Positions 56,701 to 64,000 of a stretch of 64,000 bases of DNA are shown in pieces. This DNA is from Nereida ignava. Its GTDB lineage: Bacteria; Pseudomonadota; Alphaproteobacteria; Rhodobacterales; Rhodobacteraceae. The translations under genes and the position numbers were made by a program. The stretch's first letter is position 1. Every line of letters begins with the position of its first letter. The DNA lies in contig NZ_CVPC01000005.1 in assembly GCF_001049735.1 (NCBI RefSeq), positions 1 to 64,000 on the forward strand. The letters are read 5' to 3'. Under the pieces are notes generated by a model. It was not told the origin of the DNA, searched no databases, and saw only the letters and a list, made by a program, of their open reading frames with translations.

Positions 56701-57471
56701 ATCGCGCTGGTGGACAGCGCTTCACGCGCAATTCAAGAACTGGATGAACCGGACAACCATGCCGCGCTAAACAAAGGGCCGCGCGTTTATGGCAGCAAAC
56801 CCGGCGCTTACGGTGCTGGCCTGCAAGCCATGATTGATGAGCGTCTTTGGAACGACAAAGCCGATCTGGGTAATGCCTATCTTGAGTGGGGTAGCTACGC
56901 TTACGGCGCGAACCTTGAAGGCGCGCGTGACCGCGACGGCCTAAGCGCGCGGTTGTCACAAGTAGATGCGATTGTGCAAAACCAAGACAACCGCGAGCAT
57001 GATATTCTGGACAGCGACGACTACTATCAATTTGAAGGTGGCGCTGCGGCGGCTGTGGCATCGCTACAGGGCAAAGACCCACTAGTTTATCACAACGATC
57101 ACTCGCGCCCTGAACGCCCGTTAATCAGAACCCTTGATGATGAGATTGGCCGTGTTGTCAGGTCACGTGTGGTGAACCCCAAATGGATCAATGGGGTTAA
57201 GCGGCATGGCTACAAAGGCGCTTTCGAAATTGCTGCAACAGTGGATTATCTGTTTGCATTTGCCGCTACGACAGGCGCTGTAAAGCAGCACCACTTTGAC
57301 CTCGTGGAAGAGGCGTTTCTGGCCGATGATGATACCCGTGATTTCATTGCGGAACACAATGACCCCGCGTTGCGCGACATCGCCGATCGCCTTCAAGAGG
57401 CGATTGACCGTCGATTGTGGGTCCCCCGCTCAAACTCGGCCCGAGCGCGCATTGATGCCTACAAACGCTAG
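53794..57471 (+). CDS. cobN: CobN, large subunit of aerobic cobaltochelatase
   Basis: CobN with CobS and CobT inserts cobalt into hydrogenobyrinic acid a,c-diamide using ATP. The 1225-residue length is typical. Motifs of the CobN/BchH family include HMGKHGNLEWLPGKAVALS near residue 565 and, in the C-terminal third, GTANMRTGGDDIAQALALMG and VDVTLRVSGFFRDAFPQQ. CobS and CobT are not in this window. The ribosome site is weak, consistent with coupling to the GNAT gene just upstream. Confidence 0.96.
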   Translation: MHLLAATPGSIDDGKEPVDLGQTPADVVFISAADTELAALSAARAEMQSPPTLRLASMMHLMHPMSVDLHIQDCTSGSKLVIARVLGGTGYWRYGVEQYAANCHDNNIPLALLPGDDKPDPELRNLSTVSDEDYDALWAYLTEGGPANATGFLEYTNAMLGRGTSPAAAAPLLRAGLYWPGEQSATLASLQENWTKNAPAVPIIFYRALVQGAGLNPINRLVKSLLRAGLNPMPVFVASLKDPVSQATLEHLFCKAPPATILNCTSFAVGSPHEQNTPQNPLTSAAANQAPVFQVVLSASSQDAWADGLTGLSARDIAMNVALPEVDGRILSRAVSFKGEAYFDDATQCPIATYQAVGDRIDFVTQLAANWAKLRHTRKANRKVALVLANYPNKDGRLANGVGLDTPAATVDALSALARDGYNTAPPASSKALMDMIMAGPTNWLTDRAQTTGGVHLPLSIYEQHFNALPYDIKQKMNDKWGAPTDDPFFCSKISAPQAQEDGFKLSIFEFGNAVVGVQPARGYNIDPEETYHSPDLIPPHNYLAFYIWLRHHWDTDAIVHMGKHGNLEWLPGKAVALSQTCWPEVVFGPTPHLYPFIVNDPGEGTQAKRRAQAVILDHLTPPLTRAETYGPLKDLEALVDEYYEAAGVDPRRITHLRREILSLTAATGIDRDVGMNGADEDTDLAKLDAYLCELKEAQIRDGLHIFGTSPTDTQERDLTIALTRVARGSGEGVDASLIGALARDFELGFNPLNCEMSTPWAGPKPDALGGGTWRTAGDTVERLEEFAIKLLDETAHAPGPESALVMDHIAQVVRPTVAACGLAETNALLTGLNGLAVPAGPSGAPTRGRLDTLPTGRNFYSVDSRAIPTQTAWTLGWKSANLLIEKHLQDNGDWPRALLLTAWGTANMRTGGDDIAQALALMGVKPKWDMASRRVTGFEVIPHSVLGRPRVDVTLRVSGFFRDAFPQQIALVDSASRAIQELDEPDNHAALNKGPRVYGSKPGAYGAGLQAMIDERLWNDKADLGNAYLEWGSYAYGANLEGARDRDGLSARLSQVDAIVQNQDNREHDILDSDDYYQFEGGAAAAVASLQGKDPLVYHNDHSRPERPLIRTLDDEIGRVVRSRVVNPKWINGVKRHGYKGAFEIAATVDYLFAFAATTGAVKQHHFDLVEEAFLADDDTRDFIAEHNDPALRDIADRLQEAIDRRLWVPRSNSARARIDAYKR

Positions 57472-57788
57472 CGCCGCTTGATCGCGTAGGTTCCGTCATC
57501 CACGCATTTTAGGCGCGCAACAGCCTTTGCCTGATCGCCGCTAAGCGTGCCCTTGCGAACGGTGCATCCAGTAGTTTGCTGGATAGCGATCAACATTTTA
57601 TCAGCAACCGCACCCGCGTCCGGTGCCCACTCCATATTGGTGCGAATGACCTCTGCGCGGTCGTTTCGTTGACGAACCGTAAAATCGCTTCCGCCAACAG
57701 AAATGCGCATCGGCTCCAGCCCGATGAACGCAGGCCCACCCATATCACATCCCGCCAATACCAAAACGGCACACCAAAACAGACGCAT
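57468..57788 (-). CDS. small putative lipoprotein
   Basis: The 106-residue protein begins with a lipoprotein signal, MRLFWCAVLVLAGC, with lipobox LAGC at residues 11-14. The mature part has two cysteines (GCTVRKG and LKCVDDG) that could form a disulphide. I do not recognise the family. It is convergent to cobN with a 4-nt overlap of stop codons and divergent from cobO. Confidence 0.7.
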   Translation of the reverse strand: MRLFWCAVLVLAGCDMGGPAFIGLEPMRISVGGSDFTVRQRNDRAEVIRTNMEWAPDAGAVADKMLIAIQQTTGCTVRKGTLSGDQAKAVARLKCVDDGTYAIKRR

Positions 57789-57918
57789 CGCAAATCTCCT
57801 TAACTCGCTACGTCTTCACTAATCGGCAATATCCCTTAACAAAGCCCTAACGCCCATTGCCCTCCTGCGTATTTCCCTCTTAGATCGACACAACACACCA
57901 AGTGGATAGGAGCCGGAC

Positions 57919-58521
57919 ATGGATGATGATCGCCACGCAATGAAAATGGCCAAGAAGAAAGTTGCTCGTGATAAAATCATGGCGACTAAAACCGATGAAA
58001 AGGGCCTTGTTATTGTTCACACTGGCAAAGGTAAGGGTAAATCTTCCTCGGCCTTTGGCATGATCTTCCGGTGTATCGCGCATGATATGCAGTGCGCTGT
58101 TGTGCAGTTCATTAAAGGTGGCATGTCCACAGGTGAGCGCGATCTGATCCTATCCAAATTCTCCGATACTTGTGCGTTTCATACCATGGGCGAGGGCTTC
58201 ACTTGGGAAACCCAAGACCGGTCACGCGACACAGAAATGGCGCAGGCGGCGTGGGCCAAGGCAAAAGAGCTGATCTTGGACGACGCAAACAAAATGGTGC
58301 TGCTCGACGAGATCAACATCGCGTTGCGCTATGATTACCTTGACGTGAACGAGGTCGTAGCCTTCTTGCGCGATCACAAACCCCATATGACCCACGTCGT
58401 TCTGACAGGCCGCAATGCCAAAGACGAGCTCATCGAACACGCCGATCTGGTCACTGAGATGGAGTTGATCAAGCATCCGTTCCGCTCGGGTATCAAGGCG
58501 CAAATTGGCGTTGAGTTTTAG
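57919..58521 (+). CDS. cobO: cob(I)yrinic acid a,c-diamide adenosyltransferase
   Basis: The 200-residue protein (CobO/BtuR/CobA family) attaches the adenosyl group to cobalt(I) corrinoid. It has the P-loop HTGKGKGKSSSAFG, the VQFIKGG block, LLDEINIALRYDYL and a C-terminal TGRNAKDELIEHADLVTEM. TAGGAG lies 8 nt before the ATG. It leads the cobO-Lin0512-Lin0512 run. Confidence 0.95.
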   Translation: MDDDRHAMKMAKKKVARDKIMATKTDEKGLVIVHTGKGKGKSSSAFGMIFRCIAHDMQCAVVQFIKGGMSTGERDLILSKFSDTCAFHTMGEGFTWETQDRSRDTEMAQAAWAKAKELILDDANKMVLLDEINIALRYDYLDVNEVVAFLRDHKPHMTHVVLTGRNAKDELIEHADLVTEMELIKHPFRSGIKAQIGVEF

Positions 58522-58539
58522 GCAAAGCTGGGGGCACTC

Positions 58540-58893
58540 ATGAAGCATCGTTTGTTGACTGAATTTGGCATGGGCAGCTCCTTGCGCCGGCTAGACTACA
58601 CAGCCGCCTCTGAAAAAGCCCTGAAAGACGCACTGTGGCACAACTCGATCAACCTTGCGGAGCTCTTTGGCAAAGACAAAGAGGATATGATCATCGATGT
58701 CGAGATTGTCTGCCAAGCACCAGATACAGTGGACACAGAGCGTCTGAAATCCGTGTTCCCATACGGCCAAATCAACATAACGACACACCACGGCGGCCTT
58801 GATATTCCCCGCCCAGAGGCCGCAGGCGGCAACCCGACCATCATGGCCCACGCGGTCATTCATGTGTCTCTCGACCTGAAGGGCACCGCATGA
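58540..58893 (+). CDS. Lin0512 family protein, first copy
   Basis: The 117-residue soluble protein matches the Lin0512 family of unknown function, with an FGMGSSLRRLDYTAASEKAL segment and KDALWHNSINL. It starts 18 nt after cobO and overlaps a paralogue by 4 nt. The two share the pattern MGxxLxxxDYTxAxxxAxxDALxHxSI. Position between cobO and its paralogue suggests a role tied to corrinoids, not shown by sequence. Confidence 0.8.
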   Translation: MKHRLLTEFGMGSSLRRLDYTAASEKALKDALWHNSINLAELFGKDKEDMIIDVEIVCQAPDTVDTERLKSVFPYGQINITTHHGGLDIPRPEAAGGNPTIMAHAVIHVSLDLKGTA

Positions 58894-59237
58894 GTATTGA
58901 TCAACGTTTCATCATTGAAATGGGCATGGGCAATGACCTTTACGGTATGGATTACACAAAAGCCGCAGCGCGTGCGATTGAAGATGCCCTGCGCCATTCA
59001 TCTATCCCGATGTTCGAGGCTTTGGGTATTTCCCACGACATGATGCACGTGCAAGTCACCGTTGGTGTGGCAGAGCCCGACAAGCTTGATCTTGACGCGC
59101 TAACCGCAAAACTTCCGCGCGGCAAAGCAACGGTTAAGGGCGTGAAAGGCGGACACAACAGTGCAAACCCTGCAACGGGCCAAACCATCGTTATTGCCAC
59201 TGCAGCGGTTGAGGCGTTTTTACCCTTTCAAGGCTAA
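58890..59237 (+). CDS. Lin0512 family protein, second copy
   Basis: The 115-residue protein is a diverged paralogue of the preceding gene (EMGMGNDLYGMDYTKAAARA, EDALRHSSIPMFEALG). The ATGA overlap implies joint translation, perhaps as a hetero-oligomer. Its 3' end overlaps the convergent TPP-enzyme gene by 18 nt. Function is unknown. Confidence 0.8.
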   Translation: MSIDQRFIIEMGMGNDLYGMDYTKAAARAIEDALRHSSIPMFEALGISHDMMHVQVTVGVAEPDKLDLDALTAKLPRGKATVKGVKGGHNSANPATGQTIVIATAAVEAFLPFQG

Positions 59238-60863
59238 AGCACGGGTCGCGCTGAGCGATTGACCCGTTGAAAGCACGTCATCATCAAGCTGCACTTCGAT
59301 GATTGAAACATTGCCACTGGCTTCAGCGCGCTTGAACGCTTCTGCGAATTGACCGTCATTTTGCACCGTCTCGCCGTGACCCCCATAGGCGCGGGCAAGA
59401 GCAGCAAAATCAGGGGTCGCCATATCAGTTCCGCTCACGCGCGCAGGATATGTCTTTTCTTGGTGCATACGGATGGTGCCGTAGCGCCGGTTATTCATAA
59501 CAATCACAATTACGGACGCACCGTGCTGCATCGCTGTCGACATTTCGTTAAGCGTCATTTGAAAACAGCCGTCGCCCGCTAAACAAACAACCGTTTTGGC
59601 AGGGTGCTCAAGTTTGGCTGCAATCGCCGCAGGAAAGCCATACCCCATGCTGCCGCTAGTTGGCGCAAGCTGTGTGCCGTAGCTCTTGTAGCTGAAATAA
59701 CGGTGCAACCACGCGGCGTAGTTCCCCGCGCCGTTCGTGACAATCGCGTCCTTGGGCAGGTTCTCCGACAGCCAGCCGATAATGTTTTCCTGCTTCGCAT
59801 CTCCGGGGCTTTCCGTGGGCTGTAGCCATGCATCATATGCTGCGCGACACTCGGCCATCCAATCAGGCTGGCGTTGAAGGGGGGTGCACTTATGCAGCGC
59901 CTCGATCATCTCATCAGCACGGGCCACGACACCAAACTCTGTCGGCCAAACACGGCCAATTTCTTCAGTACCCGCATGGATATGAACCAACGCTTTTTGG
60001 TCTGCCATCAGGGAATAGCCCTGCGTTTCGATGTCGCCCAACCGACTACCAAGCGCGATGATCAAATCAGCTTTTTTGAAGCACGCTGCCAACTTGGGGT
60101 TCAGGCCCACGTTCAAATCACCGGCATACGCAAAGCTTTGATTGTCGATGTAATCCTGCCGACGAAACCCTGCGGCCACGGGAATGTTGTTAGCCTCGGC
60201 AAACTCACGCAAACTCTGTGCCGCGTCTGCGGACCAATGCGGGCCACCCACAACAATAAGAGGACGCTGCGCACGTTCGATCCTCTCCATGATTGTTTTC
60301 GCTGGTTCTGCTAGATCAGACGCTTGATGCAGCACGGCACCCTCACGCAGGGGTACATCGTTGCAGGCCGCGCTCAGCATATCTTCGGGCAACGCCAACA
60401 CAACCGGACCAGGCCGCCCTGACAATGCCGTTTGAAAAGCGCGTTGGATAAACTCGGGCAAGCGTTCGGTCTGATCAACCTCCTCAACCCACTTCGCCAA
60501 ATCACCAAACATCTGGCGGTAGTCAACTTCTTGAAACGCCTCGCGCCCACGATCGGATCGCGCAATTTGACCGACAAACATCACCACAGGGCTGCTGTCT
60601 TGGCGCGCGATATGAATTCCCGCAGAGGCATTACAAGCACCGGGACCACGGGTCACAAAGCACACCCCAACTTGGCCCGTTAGTTTTGCATGTGCCTCAG
60701 CCATCATCGCCGCAGCACCTTCATGACGGCAGGTAACAACTTCAATATCGTGATCAAGCAAGCCATCTAGAGCCGCCAAAAAGCTTTCGCCCGGAACTTG
60801 GAAAACCCGCTTAACACCCATCTTTGCAAGCTGCGCTGCCAAGATTTTTCCACCATGCTGCAT
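59220..60863 (-). CDS. thiamine-pyrophosphate-dependent enzyme, acetolactate-synthase-like
   Basis: The 547-residue protein has three TPP-enzyme domains: an N-terminal pyrimidine-binding domain with the catalytic Glu region (RVFQVPGESFLAALDGL, CRHEGAAAMMAEA), a central domain, and a C-terminal pyrophosphate domain with GDGCFQMTLNEMSTAM and VIVMNNRRYGTIR. Such proteins include acetolactate synthase, oxalyl-CoA decarboxylase and sulfopyruvate decarboxylase. No small regulatory subunit is adjacent, so IlvB is not implied. Substrate is unassigned. A GTG two codons upstream (60869) is an alternative start. Confidence 0.85.
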   Translation of the reverse strand: MQHGGKILAAQLAKMGVKRVFQVPGESFLAALDGLLDHDIEVVTCRHEGAAAMMAEAHAKLTGQVGVCFVTRGPGACNASAGIHIARQDSSPVVMFVGQIARSDRGREAFQEVDYRQMFGDLAKWVEEVDQTERLPEFIQRAFQTALSGRPGPVVLALPEDMLSAACNDVPLREGAVLHQASDLAEPAKTIMERIERAQRPLIVVGGPHWSADAAQSLREFAEANNIPVAAGFRRQDYIDNQSFAYAGDLNVGLNPKLAACFKKADLIIALGSRLGDIETQGYSLMADQKALVHIHAGTEEIGRVWPTEFGVVARADEMIEALHKCTPLQRQPDWMAECRAAYDAWLQPTESPGDAKQENIIGWLSENLPKDAIVTNGAGNYAAWLHRYFSYKSYGTQLAPTSGSMGYGFPAAIAAKLEHPAKTVVCLAGDGCFQMTLNEMSTAMQHGASVIVIVMNNRRYGTIRMHQEKTYPARVSGTDMATPDFAALARAYGGHGETVQNDGQFAEAFKRAEASGNVSIIEVQLDDDVLSTGQSLSATRALALKG

Positions 60864-60930
60864 GATCACTGCCCTTGCTCTGTCACTGATTTGCCTTACC
60901 TGACACGCGTGTCAACAAAAGGACAAGCCA

Positions 60931-61455
60931 ATGCATGTACTCGGCATTTCTGGAAGCCTGCGTAAAGAGGCCACCAACCGTAAACTCATTCGTGAAGCTG
61001 CACGCATTGGCGGCGCTAGCACCTATGTCGAGGCTGATTTGAACCTGCCACTTTACGATGGTGATCTAGAGGCCGCTGAGGGCATTCCTGCCTCGGTTCA
61101 GGCGCTCGCGGATCAAATCAAAGCAGCAGATGCAGTGATCATTTAAACACCTGAGTATAACAAAGGCATCTCAGGTGTGTTGAAAAACGCATTGGACTGG
61201 GTGAGCCGTACGGAAGGCAGCGTATGGCAAGATAAGCCAGTTGTAATTTTATCAGCAGCAGCAGGCCGCGCGGGCGGGGAGCGGGCCCAATCAAACCTAC
61301 GCCTCGCGATGAACCCGTTCATGGCCCACGTCATCAGCGGACCCGAAGTGATGCTTGCCAACAGTTCCGACGCGTTCGACGAAAACGGGCACCTAACAAA
61401 CGAGCGTACAGTAGCAGGTATTGAGAAGCTAATGGCAAAGCTGCGCCCAAGCTAA
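60931..61455 (+). pseudogene. NADPH-dependent FMN reductase-like gene interrupted by an in-frame stop
   Basis: One continuous reading frame encodes a flavodoxin-like reductase: GISGSLRKEATNRKL at the start (FMN phosphate loop), then DAVII, a TAA stop (61144-61146, codon 72), then TPEYNKGISGVLKNALDW, which is the family's most conserved block. Family members have a residue, not a stop, between these blocks. Restored, the protein has 174 residues, normal for the family. Either the gene is recently inactivated by one substitution or the base is in error. It overlaps the convergent VOC gene by 4 nt. Confidence 0.85.
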
Positions 61456-61844
61456 ATGGCGTTTGAAACCTCAATCAAGTTGCCATCGGGATCACGTACA
61501 TAAACCGATAGTAACTTGGTTTGCGCGCCTGTGCGCTCAACAGGGCCATCAACAATTTCGACGTGGTGCTTTTCGAACCATTGCACCCATGTAGACACCG
61601 CCTGATCGCTTAAGAAACACAGATCAGCTGACCCTGACTTGGGGTTGTCTGCATGGGGTGCAAACTCCGCGCCCGCTTGGTGCAGGTTGATCTTTTGCAC
61701 CCCAAACATCAGCGCCCAACGGGATGTGCCATCCGCTGCGTCAAACCGTACGGGCTGCATGCCCAACGCATCCTCGTAAAAGCGAACAGTTGCAGCAACA
61801 TCCGCAACCGTCAGGACAAGATGATCAAGTGCTTCAACACGCAT
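61452..61844 (-). CDS. VOC-family (glyoxalase-fold) protein
   Basis: The 130-residue protein has two betaalphabeta modules of the vicinal oxygen chelate fold: ALDHLVLTVADVAATVRFYED at the start and VYVRDPDGNLIEVSN at the end, with a metal-ligand-like His-8 and terminal Glu. Members include glyoxalase I, ring-cleaving dioxygenases and fosfomycin-resistance proteins; the function here is open. It overlaps the upstream FAD-oxidoreductase stop by 1 nt (TAATG). Confidence 0.85.
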   Translation of the reverse strand: MRVEALDHLVLTVADVAATVRFYEDALGMQPVRFDAADGTSRWALMFGVQKINLHQAGAEFAPHADNPKSGSADLCFLSDQAVSTWVQWFEKHHVEIVDGPVERTGAQTKLLSVYVRDPDGNLIEVSNAI

Positions 61845-62866
61845 TACAATGAGGCCTCCACCCGAAACGCATCTGGAATTTCATCAACGCCGTCCAAAAC
61901 CAGCGCGGCCATAGTTTCACCCACCCGGGACGCCATGCCAAAGCCAATTTTGAACCCGCCGTTGGCAACATATACGTCACCGTAAGCCCCCAGCATAGGC
62001 GCGCGCGATTTGGCACGGGGCCGCAAGCCAGCCCAGCGCTCAATCACCGATGCGTAAGCCAAGACAGGAAACAAAGACTTCGCACGCGCAATCACATCGT
62101 CCAATTGATCATCCACGTCGGTGTGCTCATAAAGCCGCTCGGACGTGGAACCGATCGCTACGGTACCGTTCCAATGGGGCACGATATGAAGCCCATCTGC
62201 AAAAAGTTGGGGCCGGTCAGAGGCATCAAAATCAAGCACCGCAGCCTGCCCTTTCACGCCATTACCCACAGGCTTGGCCAATTGCTCAGACATTTGCTGC
62301 AGACCGCGGACCCCCGTTGCCAGCACAACTTTACCTTCATCCGGACCTTCGGAGGCAATCTGCCCGCCTAAGGCAACAACCGCTTTGGCCAATGCTTGGG
62401 TCGCCGCACGCGGGTGGATGCGTGCCGTCAAAGTATCTTGGATCAGCAGCCCAGTAGGTGATTGTGGCACCCAATCACCCGCCGCTCCAACGACTTTCCA
62501 TGTATATCCATCACCCCAAAGGTCTTGCGCTGACACAGCCCTTTCGCGGGCCAAATGCACTGCGCGCTCATCCAATAGGGGTTGCAAGCGGCCTGTGCGG
62601 GCGTAGCCAGTTTTCGCATCCGCCGTTTTCTCAACAAGCTGCCAAAAGCTTTCCGCCTCATGCAGGCTTTCGAACTGAAACTGCTTTTTGGAATTCCATT
62701 TGTCCGGCGCATGGGGCGCTAGCGCACCAACAACACCGCCACTAGCACCCGCCGCGACGCCGTTAGGGTCAATCACACGCACCTTTGCGCCGCGCTTGGC
62801 ACAACAAAACGCCACGCTAAGCCCGAACACCCCCGCACCCCGAACTGTTACATCAAACGTTGCCAA
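61844..62866 (-). CDS. FAD-dependent oxidoreductase (DadA/MnmC-C-like)
   Basis: The 340-residue protein has the dinucleotide-binding motif VRGAGVFGLSVAF (residues 8-20), GASGGVVGALAPH and a C-terminal VANGGFKIGFGMA flavin-binding block, like glycine oxidase, D-amino-acid dehydrogenase and the oxidase half of MnmC. It is divergent from mnmD, whose product is the other half of MnmC. It may therefore catalyse the FAD step that removes carboxymethyl from cmnm5U in tRNA. ThiO-type glycine oxidase is the alternative. Confidence 0.75.
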   Translation of the reverse strand: MATFDVTVRGAGVFGLSVAFCCAKRGAKVRVIDPNGVAAGASGGVVGALAPHAPDKWNSKKQFQFESLHEAESFWQLVEKTADAKTGYARTGRLQPLLDERAVHLARERAVSAQDLWGDGYTWKVVGAAGDWVPQSPTGLLIQDTLTARIHPRAATQALAKAVVALGGQIASEGPDEGKVVLATGVRGLQQMSEQLAKPVGNGVKGQAAVLDFDASDRPQLFADGLHIVPHWNGTVAIGSTSERLYEHTDVDDQLDDVIARAKSLFPVLAYASVIERWAGLRPRAKSRAPMLGAYGDVYVANGGFKIGFGMASRVGETMAALVLDGVDEIPDAFRVEASL

Positions 62867-62914
62867 ATCTTTGCTCCTGCGCCACTGCTATCACATCTAG
62901 CTTAAGGTAACCCC

Positions 62915-63571
62915 ATGGACCAGTCGCACGGCGATCTTGAATGGCAAGACGGCACGCCAATCGCGCGCCGCTTTGATGATCCGTATTATTCGCTGCAAGA
63001 TGGGCTTGCAGAAACCCGCTTTGTTTTTCACGACGGCAATCAGCTGACCGAGCGCCTCACTGACGGTTTCCACATTGCCGAACTTGGTTTTGGCACCGGT
63101 CTGTCGTTTCTGGCGACATGGGACGCATGGCGCAAATCAGCGTGCAAAGGCACGCTACACTTCACTTCCTTTGAGGCATTCCCTTTATCGATCGAAGATA
63201 CCCGCGCAGCACTTGCACCATTTACAGAGCTTGCCCCCCTTACAGAACATCTGCTGGAGTTTTTGGCTGGCAAAGCGCTTCCTTCTGACATTCAGTTAAC
63301 CATCATAAAAGGCGACGCCCGTGAAACAGTTCCCAACTGGCAAGGGCAAGCGGATGCGTGGTTTCTGGACGGTTTTTCCCCCGCCAAAAACCCCGAGCTT
63401 TGGAGCGCTGATCTAATGACCGCTGTCGGCGATCACACAAAGCGAGGCGGTACATTCGCCACATACACCGCCGCAGGTCATGTGCGCCAAAAGCTGTCAG
63501 ACGCTGGCTTTACTGTTGAGCGGATAAGCGGCTTTGGCCGGAAACGTCACATGAGCGTGGGGAAACGATGA
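62915..63571 (+). CDS. mnmD: MnmD, tRNA 5-methylaminomethyl-2-thiouridine methyltransferase
   Basis: The 218-residue protein matches the N-terminal domain of MnmC, which methylates nm5s2U at the wobble position of tRNA. Features are LEWQDGTPIARRFDDPYYS, the SAM loop IAELGFGTGLSFLATW and the signature WFLDGFSPAKNPELWS. The oxidase domain of full MnmC is missing from this gene, while an FAD oxidoreductase is encoded 48 nt away on the other strand. It overlaps the EamA gene by 4 nt. Confidence 0.92.
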   Translation: MDQSHGDLEWQDGTPIARRFDDPYYSLQDGLAETRFVFHDGNQLTERLTDGFHIAELGFGTGLSFLATWDAWRKSACKGTLHFTSFEAFPLSIEDTRAALAPFTELAPLTEHLLEFLAGKALPSDIQLTIIKGDARETVPNWQGQADAWFLDGFSPAKNPELWSADLMTAVGDHTKRGGTFATYTAAGHVRQKLSDAGFTVERISGFGRKRHMSVGKR

Positions 63572-64000
63572 TCGACACCACCCGCACAGGCATCGCCATT
63601 ATGGTGCTGGCACTCGCAATTTTTGCGATCCAAGACGGCATCTCACGGCACCTTGCAGGCACTTATAACGTGTGGATGGTGGTGATGATCCGCTACTGGG
63701 TCTTTGCGGCGTTTGTTCTGATGTTGGCCCTGCGCCGCGGCGGGATCAAAAAGGCAGCGCAAACAAATCAGCCTTGGTTACAGATTAGCCGTGGCCTATT
63801 GCTGGCGCTTGAGGTTTGCGTTGGGATTTTGGCGTTTACGCTCATTGGTCTAATTGAGACGATTGTCATCTTTTCGGCCTTCCCGCTTATCGTGGCTGCC
63901 CTGTCAGGCCCAATGCTTGGCGAAGCTGTTGGCTGGCGCAGGTGGGTTGCCATTTTCATCGGCTTCATCGGTATTCTTGTCATCCTACAACCGGGCTATG
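63568..64000 (+). CDS. EamA-family (DMT) transporter, 5' part
   Basis: The reading frame opens with ATG at 63568, overlapping the mnmD stop, and is still open at the right edge after 144 codons. It encodes at least four hydrophobic helices, including IAIMVLALAIFAIQDGISRH and a GWRRWVAIFIGFIGILVIL segment, typical of the first EamA repeat. Such drug/metabolite transporters have about 300 residues and ten helices, so half is missing. Substrate is unknown. Confidence 0.85.
   Translation, partial: MIDTTRTGIAIMVLALAIFAIQDGISRHLAGTYNVWMVVMIRYWVFAAFVLMLALRRGGIKKAAQTNQPWLQISRGLLLALEVCVGILAFTLIGLIETIVIFSAFPLIVAALSGPMLGEAVGWRRWVAIFIGFIGILVILQPGY

Overview
The window is chromosomal DNA from an alphaproteobacterium, most likely a marine Rhodobacterales (Roseobacter-type) bacterium. 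The evidence is the 16S rRNA 5' part, the chvI-chvG-hprK-rapZ-EIIA-HPr block beside pckA, the rpoZ-rsh-pdxJ-acpS-lepB-rnc-era-recO string, a probable methylsuccinyl-CoA dehydrogenase, and a large aerobic-style cobalamin gene set with CbiG fused to CobJ. I see no phage, transposon, plasmid, CRISPR or tRNA gene. Genes are tightly packed with many 4-nt ATGA overlaps.

Layout. 1-1085: 5' part of a 16S rRNA gene on the minus strand, its leader and promoter region. 1086-4745: msrPQ (methionine sulfoxide repair) and an FMN-binding glutamate-synthase-like protein. 4746-8311: clpB behind a clear heat-shock (sigma-32 type) promoter, divergent from pyrF. 8350-11107: a roseobacter hypothetical gene, hydroxyacyl-CoA dehydrogenase and an acyltransferase. 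11111-15619: regulatory PTS and two-component operon chvI-chvG-hprK-rapZ-EIIA(Man)-ptsH. 15784-20256: pckA with a pair of LacI-type operator-like sites, a TSUP transporter and a methylsuccinyl-CoA-dehydrogenase-like gene. 20327-29511: a META-domain lipoprotein gene with an apparent frameshift, then the minus-strand housekeeping operon from folK/rpoZ/rsh down to recO. 29632-34283: ispH, rnhA, fmt, a catalytically degenerate peptide-deformylase paralogue and a canonical deformylase. 34394-35575: PatB-type aminotransferase.

35599-46304 and 51190-59237 are two cobalamin blocks. On the minus strand, a small His-containing secreted or anchored protein, cbiX, cobH, cobL, cobI, cbiG-cobJ and cobM make and contract the corrin ring. 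On the plus strand, a DUF1636 protein, cobC and cobD supply the aminopropanol arm. Further right, a cobalamin riboswitch precedes a stand-alone CbiM-type permease, a His-rich CobW GTPase, a GNAT protein and cobN; cobO and two tandem Lin0512-family genes follow after a short gap. CobS/CobT, CobK, CobA, CobB/CobQ and a CobG/CobZ-type enzyme are not in this window. mltB-like and smc lie between the two blocks.

59220-64000: a TPP-dependent enzyme, an NADPH:FMN-reductase-like gene broken by one in-frame stop, a VOC protein, an FAD oxidoreductase divergent from mnmD (together resembling a split MnmC), and the start of an EamA-family transporter that runs off the window.

The most interesting material is the cobalt/cobalamin region: metal-handling proteins with His-rich and repeated CxxC segments, a riboswitch-led solo CbiM, and the uncharacterised Lin0512, DUF1636 and GNAT genes embedded in it. 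Two probable gene breaks and a PDF paralogue lacking its metal-ligand cysteine and catalytic glutamate also deserve checking.
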